From positions 1 through 59,941 of the forward strand of contig NZ_JABUZA010000029.1 in the NCBI RefSeq assembly GCF_014897985.1: 59,941 nt of DNA, given 5' to 3'. The position numbers and the translations under genes are program-made. Shown in pieces: positions 46,650-55,142 of the stretch (its first letter is position 1; each line of letters opens with the position of its first letter). The notes under the pieces were generated by a model, which made no database searches, was not told where the DNA came from, and saw nothing but the letters and a program-made list of their open reading frames with translations. The DNA comes from Halomonas colorata (GTDB lineage Bacteria > Pseudomonadota > Gammaproteobacteria > Pseudomonadales > Halomonadaceae).

Positions 46650-46770
46650 TCAGATATTCCTTGAGCGCAGTGGTGATCCATACCAAGGATCACATTTCGC
46701 TATCAATGATCGTAGGCGTAAAAACAATACAAAAAATACGCGCTTAGCCTACCAGACTTAAGCGCGGCGG

Positions 46771-46800
46771 AAAATAAAAACGGGAGGCTTGCGCCTCCCG
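46771..46800 (-). terminator. Intrinsic terminator of the OmpA-family lipoprotein gene
   Basis: CGGGAGGC and GCCTCCCG pair around TTGC; on the minus strand the run TTTTTATTTT follows. It lies 68 bp past the stop of the lipoprotein gene. Confidence 0.9.
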
Positions 46801-46868
46801 TCGTTACTTACTTTATTACTTACTACGCAACCATTAGCGTTATAACAACCGCGCTAAAGAGCTACGTC

Positions 46869-47738
46869 TTAGTTCCACTCATCAAGTTCAACACGACGGT
46901 TTTGCGCGCGACCTTGATCAGTCTCGTTAGAAGCGACCGGACGCTCTTCGCCGAAGCCAACTGCACGCATACGGTTTGCGCCTACGCCACGCTGAGCGAG
47001 GTAGGTGGTAACAGATTCAGCACGACGCTGAGACAGGTCTTTGTTGTACTCAGCACTACCGCGTGAATCAGTATGGCCTTCAATGCTAACGCGTACGTCA
47101 GGGTTGTTAACCAGACGTTCTGCAACACCGTTTAGGATATTGCGGGCATTAGCAGTCAGCTGAGCTGAATCGAATTCGAAGTTAACGTCGTTAAGAACAA
47201 CGCTGTCTGGGCAACCCAGCGCGTTCACTTCGGTGCCAGCTGGCGTATTGGGGCACTGGTCACGGTAGTCCGGCACGCCGTCGTTATCGGAGTCAAGCGG
47301 GCAGCCTACAGCGTCAACTTCAACACCAGCAGGAGTACCTGGGCACTGATCACGGTAGTCCGGCACGCCGTCGTTGTCAGAATCTAGCGGGCAGCCTTGA
47401 GCGTCAACTGCAACGCCAGCAGGCACTTCACCGTAGCTCGGGCACTGGGGCGCTACAGGCTCAGGTGTACGGTCTGCACACAGCAGGCCACCGATTGCGG
47501 CACCCGCTACAGCGCCAGTTGCCGCACCGCTTTCTTCATCAGAAGAGCCGCTAGTGGCATAACCAATGCTACCGCCAATCAAACTGCCCGCCAGACCACA
47601 AACGGCCGGGTGCTGGTACCAGCTACGATCGCTGCTGGCGCTAGCTTGACCAGATGATTGGTTGGCCGAGGTGGCACAGCCTGATAGGCCCACTACTAGA
47701 GCGGAACCGATTAGCAAGCCAGTCGTTGATTTTTTCAT
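46869..47738 (-). CDS. OmpA-family outer-membrane lipoprotein with thrombospondin type 3 repeats
   Basis: The ATG at 47736-47738 follows AAGGAG and gives 289 residues. A lipoprotein signal ends in GLSGC (Cys21). Residues ~47-87 are a glycine-zipper segment (GSLIGGSIGYATSG, GAVAGAAIGGLL). Two nearly identical 30-residue thrombospondin type 3 units (118-147 and 148-177, with calcium-binding DSDNDGVPD) follow. The C-terminal OmpA domain (~182-287) has the peptidoglycan-binding NFEFDSAQL, EGHTDSRGSAEYN and LSQRRAESV motifs. It should tether the outer membrane to the cell wall. It has its own promoter region and terminator. Confidence 0.92.
   Translation of the reverse strand: MKKSTTGLLIGSALVVGLSGCATSANQSSGQASASSDRSWYQHPAVCGLAGSLIGGSIGYATSGSSDEESGAATGAVAGAAIGGLLCADRTPEPVAPQCPSYGEVPAGVAVDAQGCPLDSDNDGVPDYRDQCPGTPAGVEVDAVGCPLDSDNDGVPDYRDQCPNTPAGTEVNALGCPDSVVLNDVNFEFDSAQLTANARNILNGVAERLVNNPDVRVSIEGHTDSRGSAEYNKDLSQRRAESVTTYLAQRGVGANRMRAVGFGEERPVASNETDQGRAQNRRVELDEWN
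47208..47387 (-). repeat. Two 90-bp direct repeats encoding TSP3 units
   Basis: The halves 47298-47387 and 47208-47297 encode LDSDNDGVPDYRDQCP followed by (G/N)TPAG(V/T)EV(D/N)A(V/L)GCP. The DNA is similar but carries many silent changes, so the duplication is not fresh. A partial third copy of the EVPAGVAVDAQGCP part precedes them. Confidence 0.85.
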
Positions 47739-47978
47739 GCAAGACTCCTTCTTGATCCAATGCTGACATGGCCATATGACCAAATCTATCCAATGCTTCT
47801 TATTGCGAGAGCATCCATTTTTCGCCTGTTCAATAGTACCACGCGGGCGTTCCCCTGCTTGGCATTGAACGGTGCGCCTATCATTAACGTTTCAACGCTA
47901 GAAGGCAACAATGCCGAGATATCAACTTCTTGCCAATATCGACATCTCAAGCATAGCAAAGCTGCCACAATCGGCACC

Positions 47979-48040
47979 AAAAAAACACATTACACTATTA
48001 ATTTAAATAAAATCGTCTTATTAATTCCAAGCTAGTGTAA
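47979..48040 (-). terminator. Long AT-rich hairpin ending the DUF2489-like gene
   Basis: TTACACTA (47990-47997) pairs with TAGTGTAA (48033-48040) around a 35-nt AT-rich loop with further internal pairing; seven T residues follow on the minus strand. The right arm includes the stop codon of the gene. Confidence 0.5.
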
Positions 48041-48499
48041 CGCAGAAGGCCCTTTTGCACGCCATTTTATAACGGCCTCGGCCGCAGCCAAAACAGCCGG
48101 ACGCATCTCGTCCTCAACCGCTAAGCGCTGTTTATCTTCAGCCATGCGCTCGCGTGGTGTTAATTTCGCACGTGCCGAATGTGTTTTTAGATGCCGTGTA
48201 CGGTTATAAACATCGGCAAATGCCTGAAAATCCGGCCGCTCGGTAAGACTGGGGTCAACGATTTCAAGCAGCACCTTACAGCGCCATGCACCTTCTGTAA
48301 TCTCGACCTGCTCCTGAATCAACGCACTCGTAACGTAATCCAGATTTTCCAGGCTGTTTTGCTGGGCTCTACGATCTTCATCTATGCGAAAGGCCTCGCG
48401 GCGCTTTACCTCTTTACGCAGCTTAAGGGCATAGATTGATAAGCCGACAATGACAGCAAGCGCTAACGCTAGCGCTACAAGTGCGCTGATCGAATTCAT
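48032..48499 (-). CDS. Membrane-anchored DUF2489-like protein
   Basis: The 155-residue protein has one N-terminal membrane helix (about residues 4-26, ALVALALALAVIVGLSIYAL) followed by a basic, charged helix (KLRKEVKRREAFRIDEDRRA) and a soluble C-terminal domain with LIQEQVEITEGAWRCKVLLE. The pattern resembles DUF2489, a family of unknown function in gammaproteobacteria; the assignment is from memory. It stands alone between the OmpA-like gene and ctaA on the same strand. Confidence 0.78.
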   Translation of the reverse strand: MNSISALVALALALAVIVGLSIYALKLRKEVKRREAFRIDEDRRAQQNSLENLDYVTSALIQEQVEITEGAWRCKVLLEIVDPSLTERPDFQAFADVYNRTRHLKTHSARAKLTPRERMAEDKQRLAVEDEMRPAVLAAAEAVIKWRAKGPSALH

Positions 48500-48633
48500 A
48501 ATACTCCCAGTTGCGCTTTTAAAAATAGCTTAACAGAAATTGTACATCAATTTAGCACTGAACCGTTAATTTCCATAATTCAGCGGCATACACCACCAAA
48601 ATTAGTAATAAACCTGATCTTTCTTACAATTTT

Positions 48634-49686
48634 TTATGAAGGCACAGGAGGATGGGAAGAATATAAATCAGCTTGAGCAGTGTAGTTTTCCTCCTTACTC
48701 AATCGCCAACGCCACCATGCCCATAATAAGCTAACCGTCAGTAAAACGGCACCGGCTGTATGCAGCAAAGCTAGCCATAACGGCAGCCACATCAGCACGT
48801 TGGCCATTCCCAGCAGCGCTTGAAAAACATAAATTGCTACCACTAAGCCTAGCGGACCTGCAACATGACAAGCGCGTCGATGTCGATACCAAAGCATCAG
48901 CAACGCAATGCCTAACAGTAGCGCTCCCATACGGTGGATAAAGTGGATGGCAACTCTAGCTTCGGCATGTAATTGCCCGTGTAAGTAATTAGGCCCTACT
49001 GTTTGGGTCACATGAAAACCTTCGCTAATATCCATGGCGGGCCACCATTGACCATTACAGGTAGGAATATCCTGGCAGGCAATACCCGCGTAATTACTGG
49101 TAACCCATCCGCCCAATGCAAGCTGCACAATTAACAGCCCTACAGCCATCCCCCACCAAATATTTAGCCGTTGGACATTGAGCAGCTTTTGCTCGGCGAC
49201 ACCTCTTATCCTTAGATGCAGCCAGAGAAATAACAGCAGCACGCTTAATCCACCAAGTAGATGTAACGTCACTACTTGCGGCCAAAGTTTTAGCGTGACG
49301 GTAAAAGCCCCAAATGCACCTTGTACTAAAATAGTGGCAAGTAGCGCTATGCTAATAAACCAAGGATATTGGGGATGTTTCCTGAATGGCCAACCAAGCG
49401 CTAAAACGCTCACTACCAAGATGCCAAGTAGCGTTGCAATATAACGATGGATCATTTCAACCCAGGCTTTAGAGGCATCCAGAGGGACATCAGGATGGTG
49501 TAACGCAGCGTGATCATTATCAGGTACCAACAGGCGCCCATAGCAGCCTGGCCAATCAGGGCAACCCAGTCCAGCATCGACTAGTCGCGTCCATGCGCCC
49601 ACTAAAATGACTAAAACTGTCAGTAACGTTCCTAAAAGTGATAAGCGCAAAAGCCACTTTAAGCGCCTCTCTAACGATGCTTGCAT
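48634..49686 (-). CDS. ctaA: Heme A synthase (CtaA/COX15)
   Basis: The 350-residue protein has eight predicted membrane spans and the paired heme-ligand histidines in EMIHRYIATLLG, VTLHLLGGLS, IHFIHRMGALL and LALLHTAGAV. A Cys pair occurs in the loop ACQDIPTCNGQWWP, as in many CtaA proteins. It oxidises the heme O methyl group to give heme A for aa3-type cytochrome oxidase. The usual partner ctaB is not next to it in this window. Confidence 0.93.
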   Translation of the reverse strand: MQASLERRLKWLLRLSLLGTLLTVLVILVGAWTRLVDAGLGCPDWPGCYGRLLVPDNDHAALHHPDVPLDASKAWVEMIHRYIATLLGILVVSVLALGWPFRKHPQYPWFISIALLATILVQGAFGAFTVTLKLWPQVVTLHLLGGLSVLLLFLWLHLRIRGVAEQKLLNVQRLNIWWGMAVGLLIVQLALGGWVTSNYAGIACQDIPTCNGQWWPAMDISEGFHVTQTVGPNYLHGQLHAEARVAIHFIHRMGALLLGIALLMLWYRHRRACHVAGPLGLVVAIYVFQALLGMANVLMWLPLWLALLHTAGAVLLTVSLLWAWWRWRLSKEENYTAQADLYSSHPPVPS

Positions 49687-50126
49687 GATGTATCCTTACA
49701 CTCATTAGCAATGGCAATACCCTTGGTTTTAATACAGAAAACCGAGCCTAGATCGCCAAATATATCCTTGAAAACTTATATTAGCACTAATCGAAATGAT
49801 CGACCTGAAGCCTTAAAACGTGCTCATTGTCTTACTACAAACATTTGCCCTCCTCATAGCGGGCCACTTTATGATTTCAGCGTTGAGCTTTCCATGAGAA
49901 CTGGCCATGAAAACTGGCGAGCCCGATGCGCATTTCGCACAGGCTAGCTGCAAATAAAATAAGTATAGATATTATTGGTTATTCGCTACGCTTTCGTGAT
50001 TAATAGGTAGCTTTTTAACAAAGCGTTAACCTTATTGGCGATCTATAATTCACTGACTATCAATCTATAATTTTATCAATGATCCTGGCCATTCCTAATA
50101 GGGTCGGGCAACAATGGGAGCAATAT
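49687..50126. promoter_or_regulatory. Divergent intergenic region between ctaA and the small lipoprotein gene
   Basis: This 440-bp AT-rich gap should carry both promoters. The clearest signal is a direct repeat ATCTATAATT at 50041-50050 and 50063-50072, 22 bp apart, each containing a perfect TATAAT -10 box oriented toward the lipoprotein gene; matching -35 boxes are weak. An 88-codon plus-strand frame (49681-49947) lacks a ribosome-binding site and looks spurious. Confidence 0.5.
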
Positions 50127-50333
50127 ATGCAGAAGTACCCCCTCACCACAGGGATAGTGGCCCTCGTGGCGTTCATGACCTTGGCTTCTCTCGCTGGCTG
50201 CACCACTTACACTTGGCCGGATGGCTCAAAGGAAACGGTGCTAGGTGTCGCCCCTGAAGATGAAAACAAACGCTTTGAAGAGCAGCAAGCTGATGGCGTT
50301 CGTTATCGCACCCCGGGTGAAATCCCCGAATAA
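50127..50333 (+). CDS. Small lipoprotein of unknown function
   Basis: The ATG at 50127 follows GGGAG and yields 68 residues; the longer frame from 50079 has no such site. The signal peptide (QKYPLTTGIVALVAFMTLAS) ends in a lipobox SLAGC. The mature part is about 40 residues, polar, with YTWPDGSKETVLGVAPEDEN and RYRTPGEIPE. I recognise no family. It is convergent with hrpB. Confidence 0.75.
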   Translation: MQKYPLTTGIVALVAFMTLASLAGCTTYTWPDGSKETVLGVAPEDENKRFEEQQADGVRYRTPGEIPE

Positions 50334-50385
50334 CAACCGTAGCGTTTAAATAGCCCCACCCACTGAGCACCTAATCGCTATACGC

Positions 50386-52821
50386 TTATTTACGTTTTTT
50401 AGTGGTGGCTGTTGCCTTTGCAGCGAGTGGATCGTCAGGCCACGGATGCCTTGGATAGCGGCCACGCATCTCTTTACGTACCTCTGGGTACCCATTAAGC
50501 CAAAAGCCTAGCAAATCCTGGGTCACTTGAAGTGGCCGGCGCGCGGGCGAGAGTAGATGAACCGTTAAAGCAATGCGCCCCTCAACCACAGTGGGCGTAT
50601 CACGCCAACCAAAGGCTTCCTGAAGCTTTAACGCCAGCACCGGGGATTGATGCGCCAAACAGGGCGAATAGTCAATAACCGTAGATTTACCGCTAGGCAC
50701 TATCAAGGCTTGAGGTGCCAGCCGCTCCATTTCATTTTGCTGATCCCATGTCAGGGTATTCAGCAGATAGTGATGAAGCGGTAGTTTTTCAACTTGGGAA
50801 AGCCGCGTTATATCGGTTAAGTAGGGGGCAAGCCAATGGCTTAGCGAATCTACTAGCGCCGCGGTAGACCAGTCTGGCCACGGCTTACCCAATGTCTCGC
50901 GCAGCAGCGCTATCCGCCCCTGCAGCTGCTCCAACGCTTGGGAATGTAACAACGCTGGCCGCTGGCTTACGGCATTTAGCAAGGCCTCTACTACAGCGTC
51001 TTTAGGCAGCGTAGCTAAAGGGTGCCTGGCTATCGTCAAAGCACCATAGGCCTGGACCTTCTCACCGATCAGCCGTCCCTGTTCTTCAGACCATGTGACG
51101 CGTGTCTGCCACTTCACTCGCTCAGGATAAAGCTCTATTAATGCCTCAAGTGTTAGTGGTTCAGCCGCGTATATTTTGGCTTCGCTTGAGGCACTCTCCA
51201 GACTTGCCACAATAAGATACGGCTGATGCGCCAGCGGGTCGTTTAACGAAACTACCGCCGTTTTTCCTGAGGCGAGCTGAAATCGCCCCGGCGTAATTTG
51301 CTGACCTATCCGGTCCGGATAAGCCAATGTCAACAGCCTACCTAATGGGGCCAAGTCGATCCGATTCAATGCAGCATGCGCCTGTTTGGCGAGCCGCCTG
51401 GCTTCCTGCGCCCATACAGGGAACTGCTTGGGTTGATCAAAGCGCTGACTAAGTGCTTTTTGAAAAGAGCGATCATTGCTTTCACAGCTTTCAAGCAATG
51501 CGGCCAAGCCACACGCCAGGGGGGTGGCCTCTAGCGCTTCCGAGCGCTCCATCATGACGGCAAGGCGTGGCGATAGAGGCCAGCGCGCGCAGCGCCGACC
51601 TAACAATGTGAGCTTATGTTGCTCATCCAACAACCCCAGCTGGACAAGCAGTGCCTGACCACTCTGCCACGCCCCTTTAGGCGGAGCTGAAACCCAGCAA
51701 AGCTTATCGGGTGAATCCACGCCCCAGCGTGCCAGTTCAAGCACAGTGCTCGACAAATCCGCCTGGAAAATTTCGGGTTCGCCGTGAGCGACCAACGGCT
51801 GCTCTTGAGACCATAAACGAAAACAGACACCCGGGCACTGGCGCCCCGCCCGCCCACGGCGCTGGTCTGCACTGGCACGATTAACGCGCCGGGTGGTTAA
51901 GCGCGTTAATCCTGTACGAGGTTGAAATAAAGGCACACGCTCAAGCCCCGCATCAATAACCACATTCACACCATCCACCGTTATGCTTGACTCCGTAATA
52001 GCGGTAGACACAATAACGCGGCGCTGCGAATTCTCTGCTACTAGCGCAGCCCGCTGCTCGGCAATGGTCATTCGGCCATGTAATGCGCTTACCGCTATGT
52101 CCGGCAGAGATTGGCGAAGGGCTTGAATCAGGCGCTCTATCTCGGACACGCCGGGGAGAATGACCAGTAAATCACGAGCATTTGAATCGCCTAGGGCCTC
52201 TTCCACGACTCTAAGCGCCGTCTGCTCGATTTTTTCGTTTGCCTGAGCGGGTCGATAATAGGTAGCGACCGGGTATTGACGCCCTTCACTAACAATTAGC
52301 GGCGTATGCTCGCCTATTACCTGCCGTAATGCATTCACATCAAGCGTTGCTGACATTACCAGCAGGCGTAAGTCATCACGTACACTAGCTTGAACATCCA
52401 GCGCGAACGCCAGCCCCACATCCGCTTCTAAGCTGCGCTCATGAAACTCATCAAAAATGATGCCCGACACGCCCTCCAGCAGCGGATCTTCTTGCAGCAT
52501 TCGCAGCAAAACACCCTGCGTAATAACTTCTAGCCGAGTATTTGAGCCAGTACAGCTCTCCCCGCGCATCCGGTAACCAACCGTTTGACCTACCGTTTCA
52601 CCTAGCGCTTGCGCCATAAAACTTGCCGCTAATCGAGCGGCTACGCGACGCGGTTCAAGCAATAATATTTTTTGTCCAGCCGCCCACTCACTGGTCAAGA
52701 GCATCAGAGGAACACGCGTAGTCTTTCCCGCGCCCGGCTGCGCCATGAGAATTAGTCGGTTATGATTTTCAAGGCCCGCTTGTATGGCCTCCAGATGCTC
52801 CTCGATGGGCAATGCATTCAT
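50386..52821 (-). CDS. hrpB: ATP-dependent helicase HrpB (DEAH family)
   Basis: The 811-residue protein has Walker A LMAQPGAGKTTRVPLMLL, the motif II variant FDEFHERSLEADVGLAF, the SAT motif VMSATLDVN and motif VI QRRGRAGRQCPGVCFRLWS. The C-terminal ~130 residues (LAHQSPVLALKLQEAFGWRD and QVTQDLLGFWLNGYPEVRKE) are the HrpB-specific region, ending in a basic KATATTKKRK tail. It is a putative RNA helicase; its cell role is not well defined in the family. It ends 5 bp from the TetR-family gene on the same strand. Confidence 0.94.
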   Translation of the reverse strand: MNALPIEEHLEAIQAGLENHNRLILMAQPGAGKTTRVPLMLLTSEWAAGQKILLLEPRRVAARLAASFMAQALGETVGQTVGYRMRGESCTGSNTRLEVITQGVLLRMLQEDPLLEGVSGIIFDEFHERSLEADVGLAFALDVQASVRDDLRLLVMSATLDVNALRQVIGEHTPLIVSEGRQYPVATYYRPAQANEKIEQTALRVVEEALGDSNARDLLVILPGVSEIERLIQALRQSLPDIAVSALHGRMTIAEQRAALVAENSQRRVIVSTAITESSITVDGVNVVIDAGLERVPLFQPRTGLTRLTTRRVNRASADQRRGRAGRQCPGVCFRLWSQEQPLVAHGEPEIFQADLSSTVLELARWGVDSPDKLCWVSAPPKGAWQSGQALLVQLGLLDEQHKLTLLGRRCARWPLSPRLAVMMERSEALEATPLACGLAALLESCESNDRSFQKALSQRFDQPKQFPVWAQEARRLAKQAHAALNRIDLAPLGRLLTLAYPDRIGQQITPGRFQLASGKTAVVSLNDPLAHQPYLIVASLESASSEAKIYAAEPLTLEALIELYPERVKWQTRVTWSEEQGRLIGEKVQAYGALTIARHPLATLPKDAVVEALLNAVSQRPALLHSQALEQLQGRIALLRETLGKPWPDWSTAALVDSLSHWLAPYLTDITRLSQVEKLPLHHYLLNTLTWDQQNEMERLAPQALIVPSGKSTVIDYSPCLAHQSPVLALKLQEAFGWRDTPTVVEGRIALTVHLLSPARRPLQVTQDLLGFWLNGYPEVRKEMRGRYPRHPWPDDPLAAKATATTKKRK

Positions 52822-52825
52822 AACA

Positions 52826-53491
52826 TCAATTCGCTGCAGAAGATGCTTGGGAAGAAGCTAGCAGGGAGATACCACATCCTTTCAAAATAACGTGTTCCAG
52901 AAACTGGGTAATTGAGGCGAGGTCTTCCTCATTCAAGGCATCGCGCCCTAGCACCCGGGTTATCTGAGCACTATATTCAGTGTAATGCTGAGTCGCCGAC
53001 CAGATTAAAAAAATCAGCCAGCGTGGATCTACATCATCCATTTTCCCCTGCAGGGACCACTGTCGAATAATCGCTGCACGAGATGCCACCCAATCACGCA
53101 GCTCACCGGCGAGATACTCATCCAGGAAAGGCGCCCCGGCTAATATTTCTGCCGCAAACAATTTTGAACCATCAGGGTAGCGCTGCCCCAGCACTATTTT
53201 AGTGCGAATAAAATCGCTAAGCACTTCACCGGGATCGCTCTCCGGCGTTATGTTCTCAAGAACGGCATTCCAGCGCCGCATCATACGATTGAGCAATCGA
53301 ACATAGAGCGCCTGCTTGCTGCCCATATAATACAGAATGTTAGCTTTGGGCAGCTCCGCCTTATCAGCAATGGCTTGCAAGCTAGCCCCACGATAGCCAT
53401 GCACTGAGAATATTTGTTCGGCAGCATTTAGAATTCGCTGCTCTATTCGCTCACGGTTTGCACTTTCGTTTGGTGCGGTTTCGACTGTCAT
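52826..53491 (-). CDS. TetR-family regulator resembling RutR
   Basis: The ATG at 53489-53491 follows AGGAAG and gives 221 residues. The helix-turn-helix is in AEQIFSVHGYRGASLQAIAD and AELPKANILYYMGSKQALYV. The C-terminal domain (YPDGSKLFAAEILAGAPFLD, PRWLIFLIWSATQHYTEYS) is strikingly like E. coli RutR, which senses uracil and controls pyrimidine and purine use. It diverges from xdhA, and the promoter gap has a RutR-box-like palindrome, so it is the probable repressor of the purine operon, perhaps with a purine or pyrimidine ligand. Confidence 0.88.
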   Translation of the reverse strand: MTVETAPNESANRERIEQRILNAAEQIFSVHGYRGASLQAIADKAELPKANILYYMGSKQALYVRLLNRMMRRWNAVLENITPESDPGEVLSDFIRTKIVLGQRYPDGSKLFAAEILAGAPFLDEYLAGELRDWVASRAAIIRQWSLQGKMDDVDPRWLIFLIWSATQHYTEYSAQITRVLGRDALNEEDLASITQFLEHVILKGCGISLLASSQASSAAN

Positions 53492-53649
53492 TGATAGACT
53501 TCCTGGAAAACTTGGTTGCAAACGCTTTAGAAGGCGCATAAGCATCGCTTATTGCACAAAAATCCTGCATTTTTAATTACTTTGCCCCATATCAGTGCGT
53601 CCAGTAAATACTTGCAAGACACGCTATTTTGTCTCAAGCTCAAACCATA

Positions 53650-53665
53650 TTGACCGATCGGTCAG
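53650..53665. promoter_or_regulatory. RutR-box-like operator
   Basis: TTGACCGATCGGTCAG contains a perfect 14-bp palindrome (53651-53664). The E. coli RutR consensus, as I recall it, is TTGACCAnnTGGTCAA, so the outer half-sites agree. It lies 22 bp before the xdhA ATG. Confidence 0.75.
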
Positions 53666-53687
53666 AACAATCACAATGGAGTTTGGT

Positions 53688-55142
53688 ATGGCTATTATTG
53701 AGTTTCTTCTCAATGGCGTTCCCAAACAGTGCACCGTATCGCCAGATACCAGTATTTTAACGCTATTGCGTGAGCATTTGGGGACCACAGGCACCAAAGA
53801 AGGCTGTGCCTCAGGCGATTGCGGGGCATGCACCGTTGCCATTGGTGACTTAGCTGATACTCCGCGCGCTTACACAAGCGCCAATGCATGTATCACGCCA
53901 GCCCACCAACTGCAGGGCAAAGCGCTTGTCACTATTGAAGGATTGGCTGCTGAAGGCCAATTACACCCAGCGCAAGCGGCCATGATTGAATGCCACGGAA
54001 GCCAATGCGGCTTTTGTACCCCAGGCGTTGTCATGTCTCTGTTTACGCTTTACGAATCGCCCGACAAAGACACTTTATCGTTAACACCTGAGCAGCTTGA
54101 GGAAAGCTTGGGTGGTAATTTATGCCGCTGTACAGGGTATCGCCCGATTCGTGATGCAGCACTTCAAATGCACACTCATTCTTACGAGCGGCCAAGCTGG
54201 TATAATGCCACCTCACCCAAAGCTTCGTCTTCTAGTACAAACACTCAAAATTCCAACGAATGTTTTTTCGTTCAGCCGACATCGCTTGCAGATTTAACGG
54301 CGGCTCGCCTGCGATTTCCAGATGCTCGCCTTGTGGCTGGTGGAACGGACCTATGGCTAGAAAGCACACAGCGCTTAACACCTCTTGATCAGCTAATCGA
54401 CGTTACACACGTTAAAGAACTGCTGACCCTTAAAGCGGATGAATTTAATAATCAATCTGGTTGGTGGGTGGGTGCAGCAGTCACCTATACCCAGCTTGAG
54501 CCATTATTAAATAGCCACTTTCCCGCCTTTCGCCACTTGCTACAGCGCCTGGGCTCCCAGCAGATTCGTAACCGTGGCACGCTGGGCGGAAATATCGCAA
54601 ACGCCTCCCCTATCGGAGACACCCCGCCCGTGTTGCTAGCCCTAGGCGCATGGGTTGAGCTGGCTAGTACATCAGGCACTCGCTGCCTACCGTTGGATCA
54701 TTTTTTTAGGGGATATAAAAAAACCGCCCTGGCGGCGGATGAAATTCTGTCACGCATATTTATTCCCAAACCTCCAAATACCCATGCATTACGCGCCTGG
54801 AAATTGTCTAAGCGGCGAGAGGACGATATTTCAGCCGTGTTAGGTGCTTTCAGCTACCGCCTGGAAAAAGATACCCTGCACGATGTACGCATTGCTTTCG
54901 GCGGCATGGACGCCATACCCAAGCGCGCGCTGGCAATGGAAAAAAAACTGGAGGGTCAAAAGGTTACAGTAGACACCTTTCGTGCAGCACAGGCGGCTAT
55001 CGCCCAGGATTTTACTCCGATGAGCGACGTTCGAGGCAGCGATGTTTATCGCCAACAGGCAGCAGCCAACTTGATTGAACGGCTTTACTTAACGCTTTCA
55101 ACGCCGGATCAGGAGGTGATGCTGCATGCGTACGCTCACTAG
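53688..55142 (+). CDS. xdhA: Xanthine dehydrogenase small subunit (2Fe-2S and FAD domains)
   Basis: The ATG at 53688 follows GGAG and gives 484 residues; the longer frame from 53595 runs through the operator and is rejected. The plant-type cluster uses Cys40, 45, 48 and 68 (EGCASGDCGACTV), and the second cluster Cys107, 110, 146 and 148 (SQCGFCTPG, GGNLCRCTGYRPI). The FAD domain (~190-360) has ARLVAGGTDLWLES and IRNRGTLGGNIANASPIGD. It carries electrons from the molybdenum subunit to NAD. It overlaps xdhB by 17 bp. Confidence 0.93.
   Translation: MAIIEFLLNGVPKQCTVSPDTSILTLLREHLGTTGTKEGCASGDCGACTVAIGDLADTPRAYTSANACITPAHQLQGKALVTIEGLAAEGQLHPAQAAMIECHGSQCGFCTPGVVMSLFTLYESPDKDTLSLTPEQLEESLGGNLCRCTGYRPIRDAALQMHTHSYERPSWYNATSPKASSSSTNTQNSNECFFVQPTSLADLTAARLRFPDARLVAGGTDLWLESTQRLTPLDQLIDVTHVKELLTLKADEFNNQSGWWVGAAVTYTQLEPLLNSHFPAFRHLLQRLGSQQIRNRGTLGGNIANASPIGDTPPVLLALGAWVELASTSGTRCLPLDHFFRGYKKTALAADEILSRIFIPKPPNTHALRAWKLSKRREDDISAVLGAFSYRLEKDTLHDVRIAFGGMDAIPKRALAMEKKLEGQKVTVDTFRAAQAAIAQDFTPMSDVRGSDVYRQQAAANLIERLYLTLSTPDQEVMLHAYAH

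Noticed and set aside
49681..49947. 88-codon plus-strand frame between ctaA and the small lipoprotein
   Set aside because: It begins inside the ctaA start region, lacks a Shine-Dalgarno sequence and has no recognisable features.
53595..53687. Upstream extension of xdhA to 53595
   Set aside because: The extension translates the operator palindrome and promoter, while GGAG sits 6 nt before the ATG at 53688, where homology to the 2Fe-2S domain begins.
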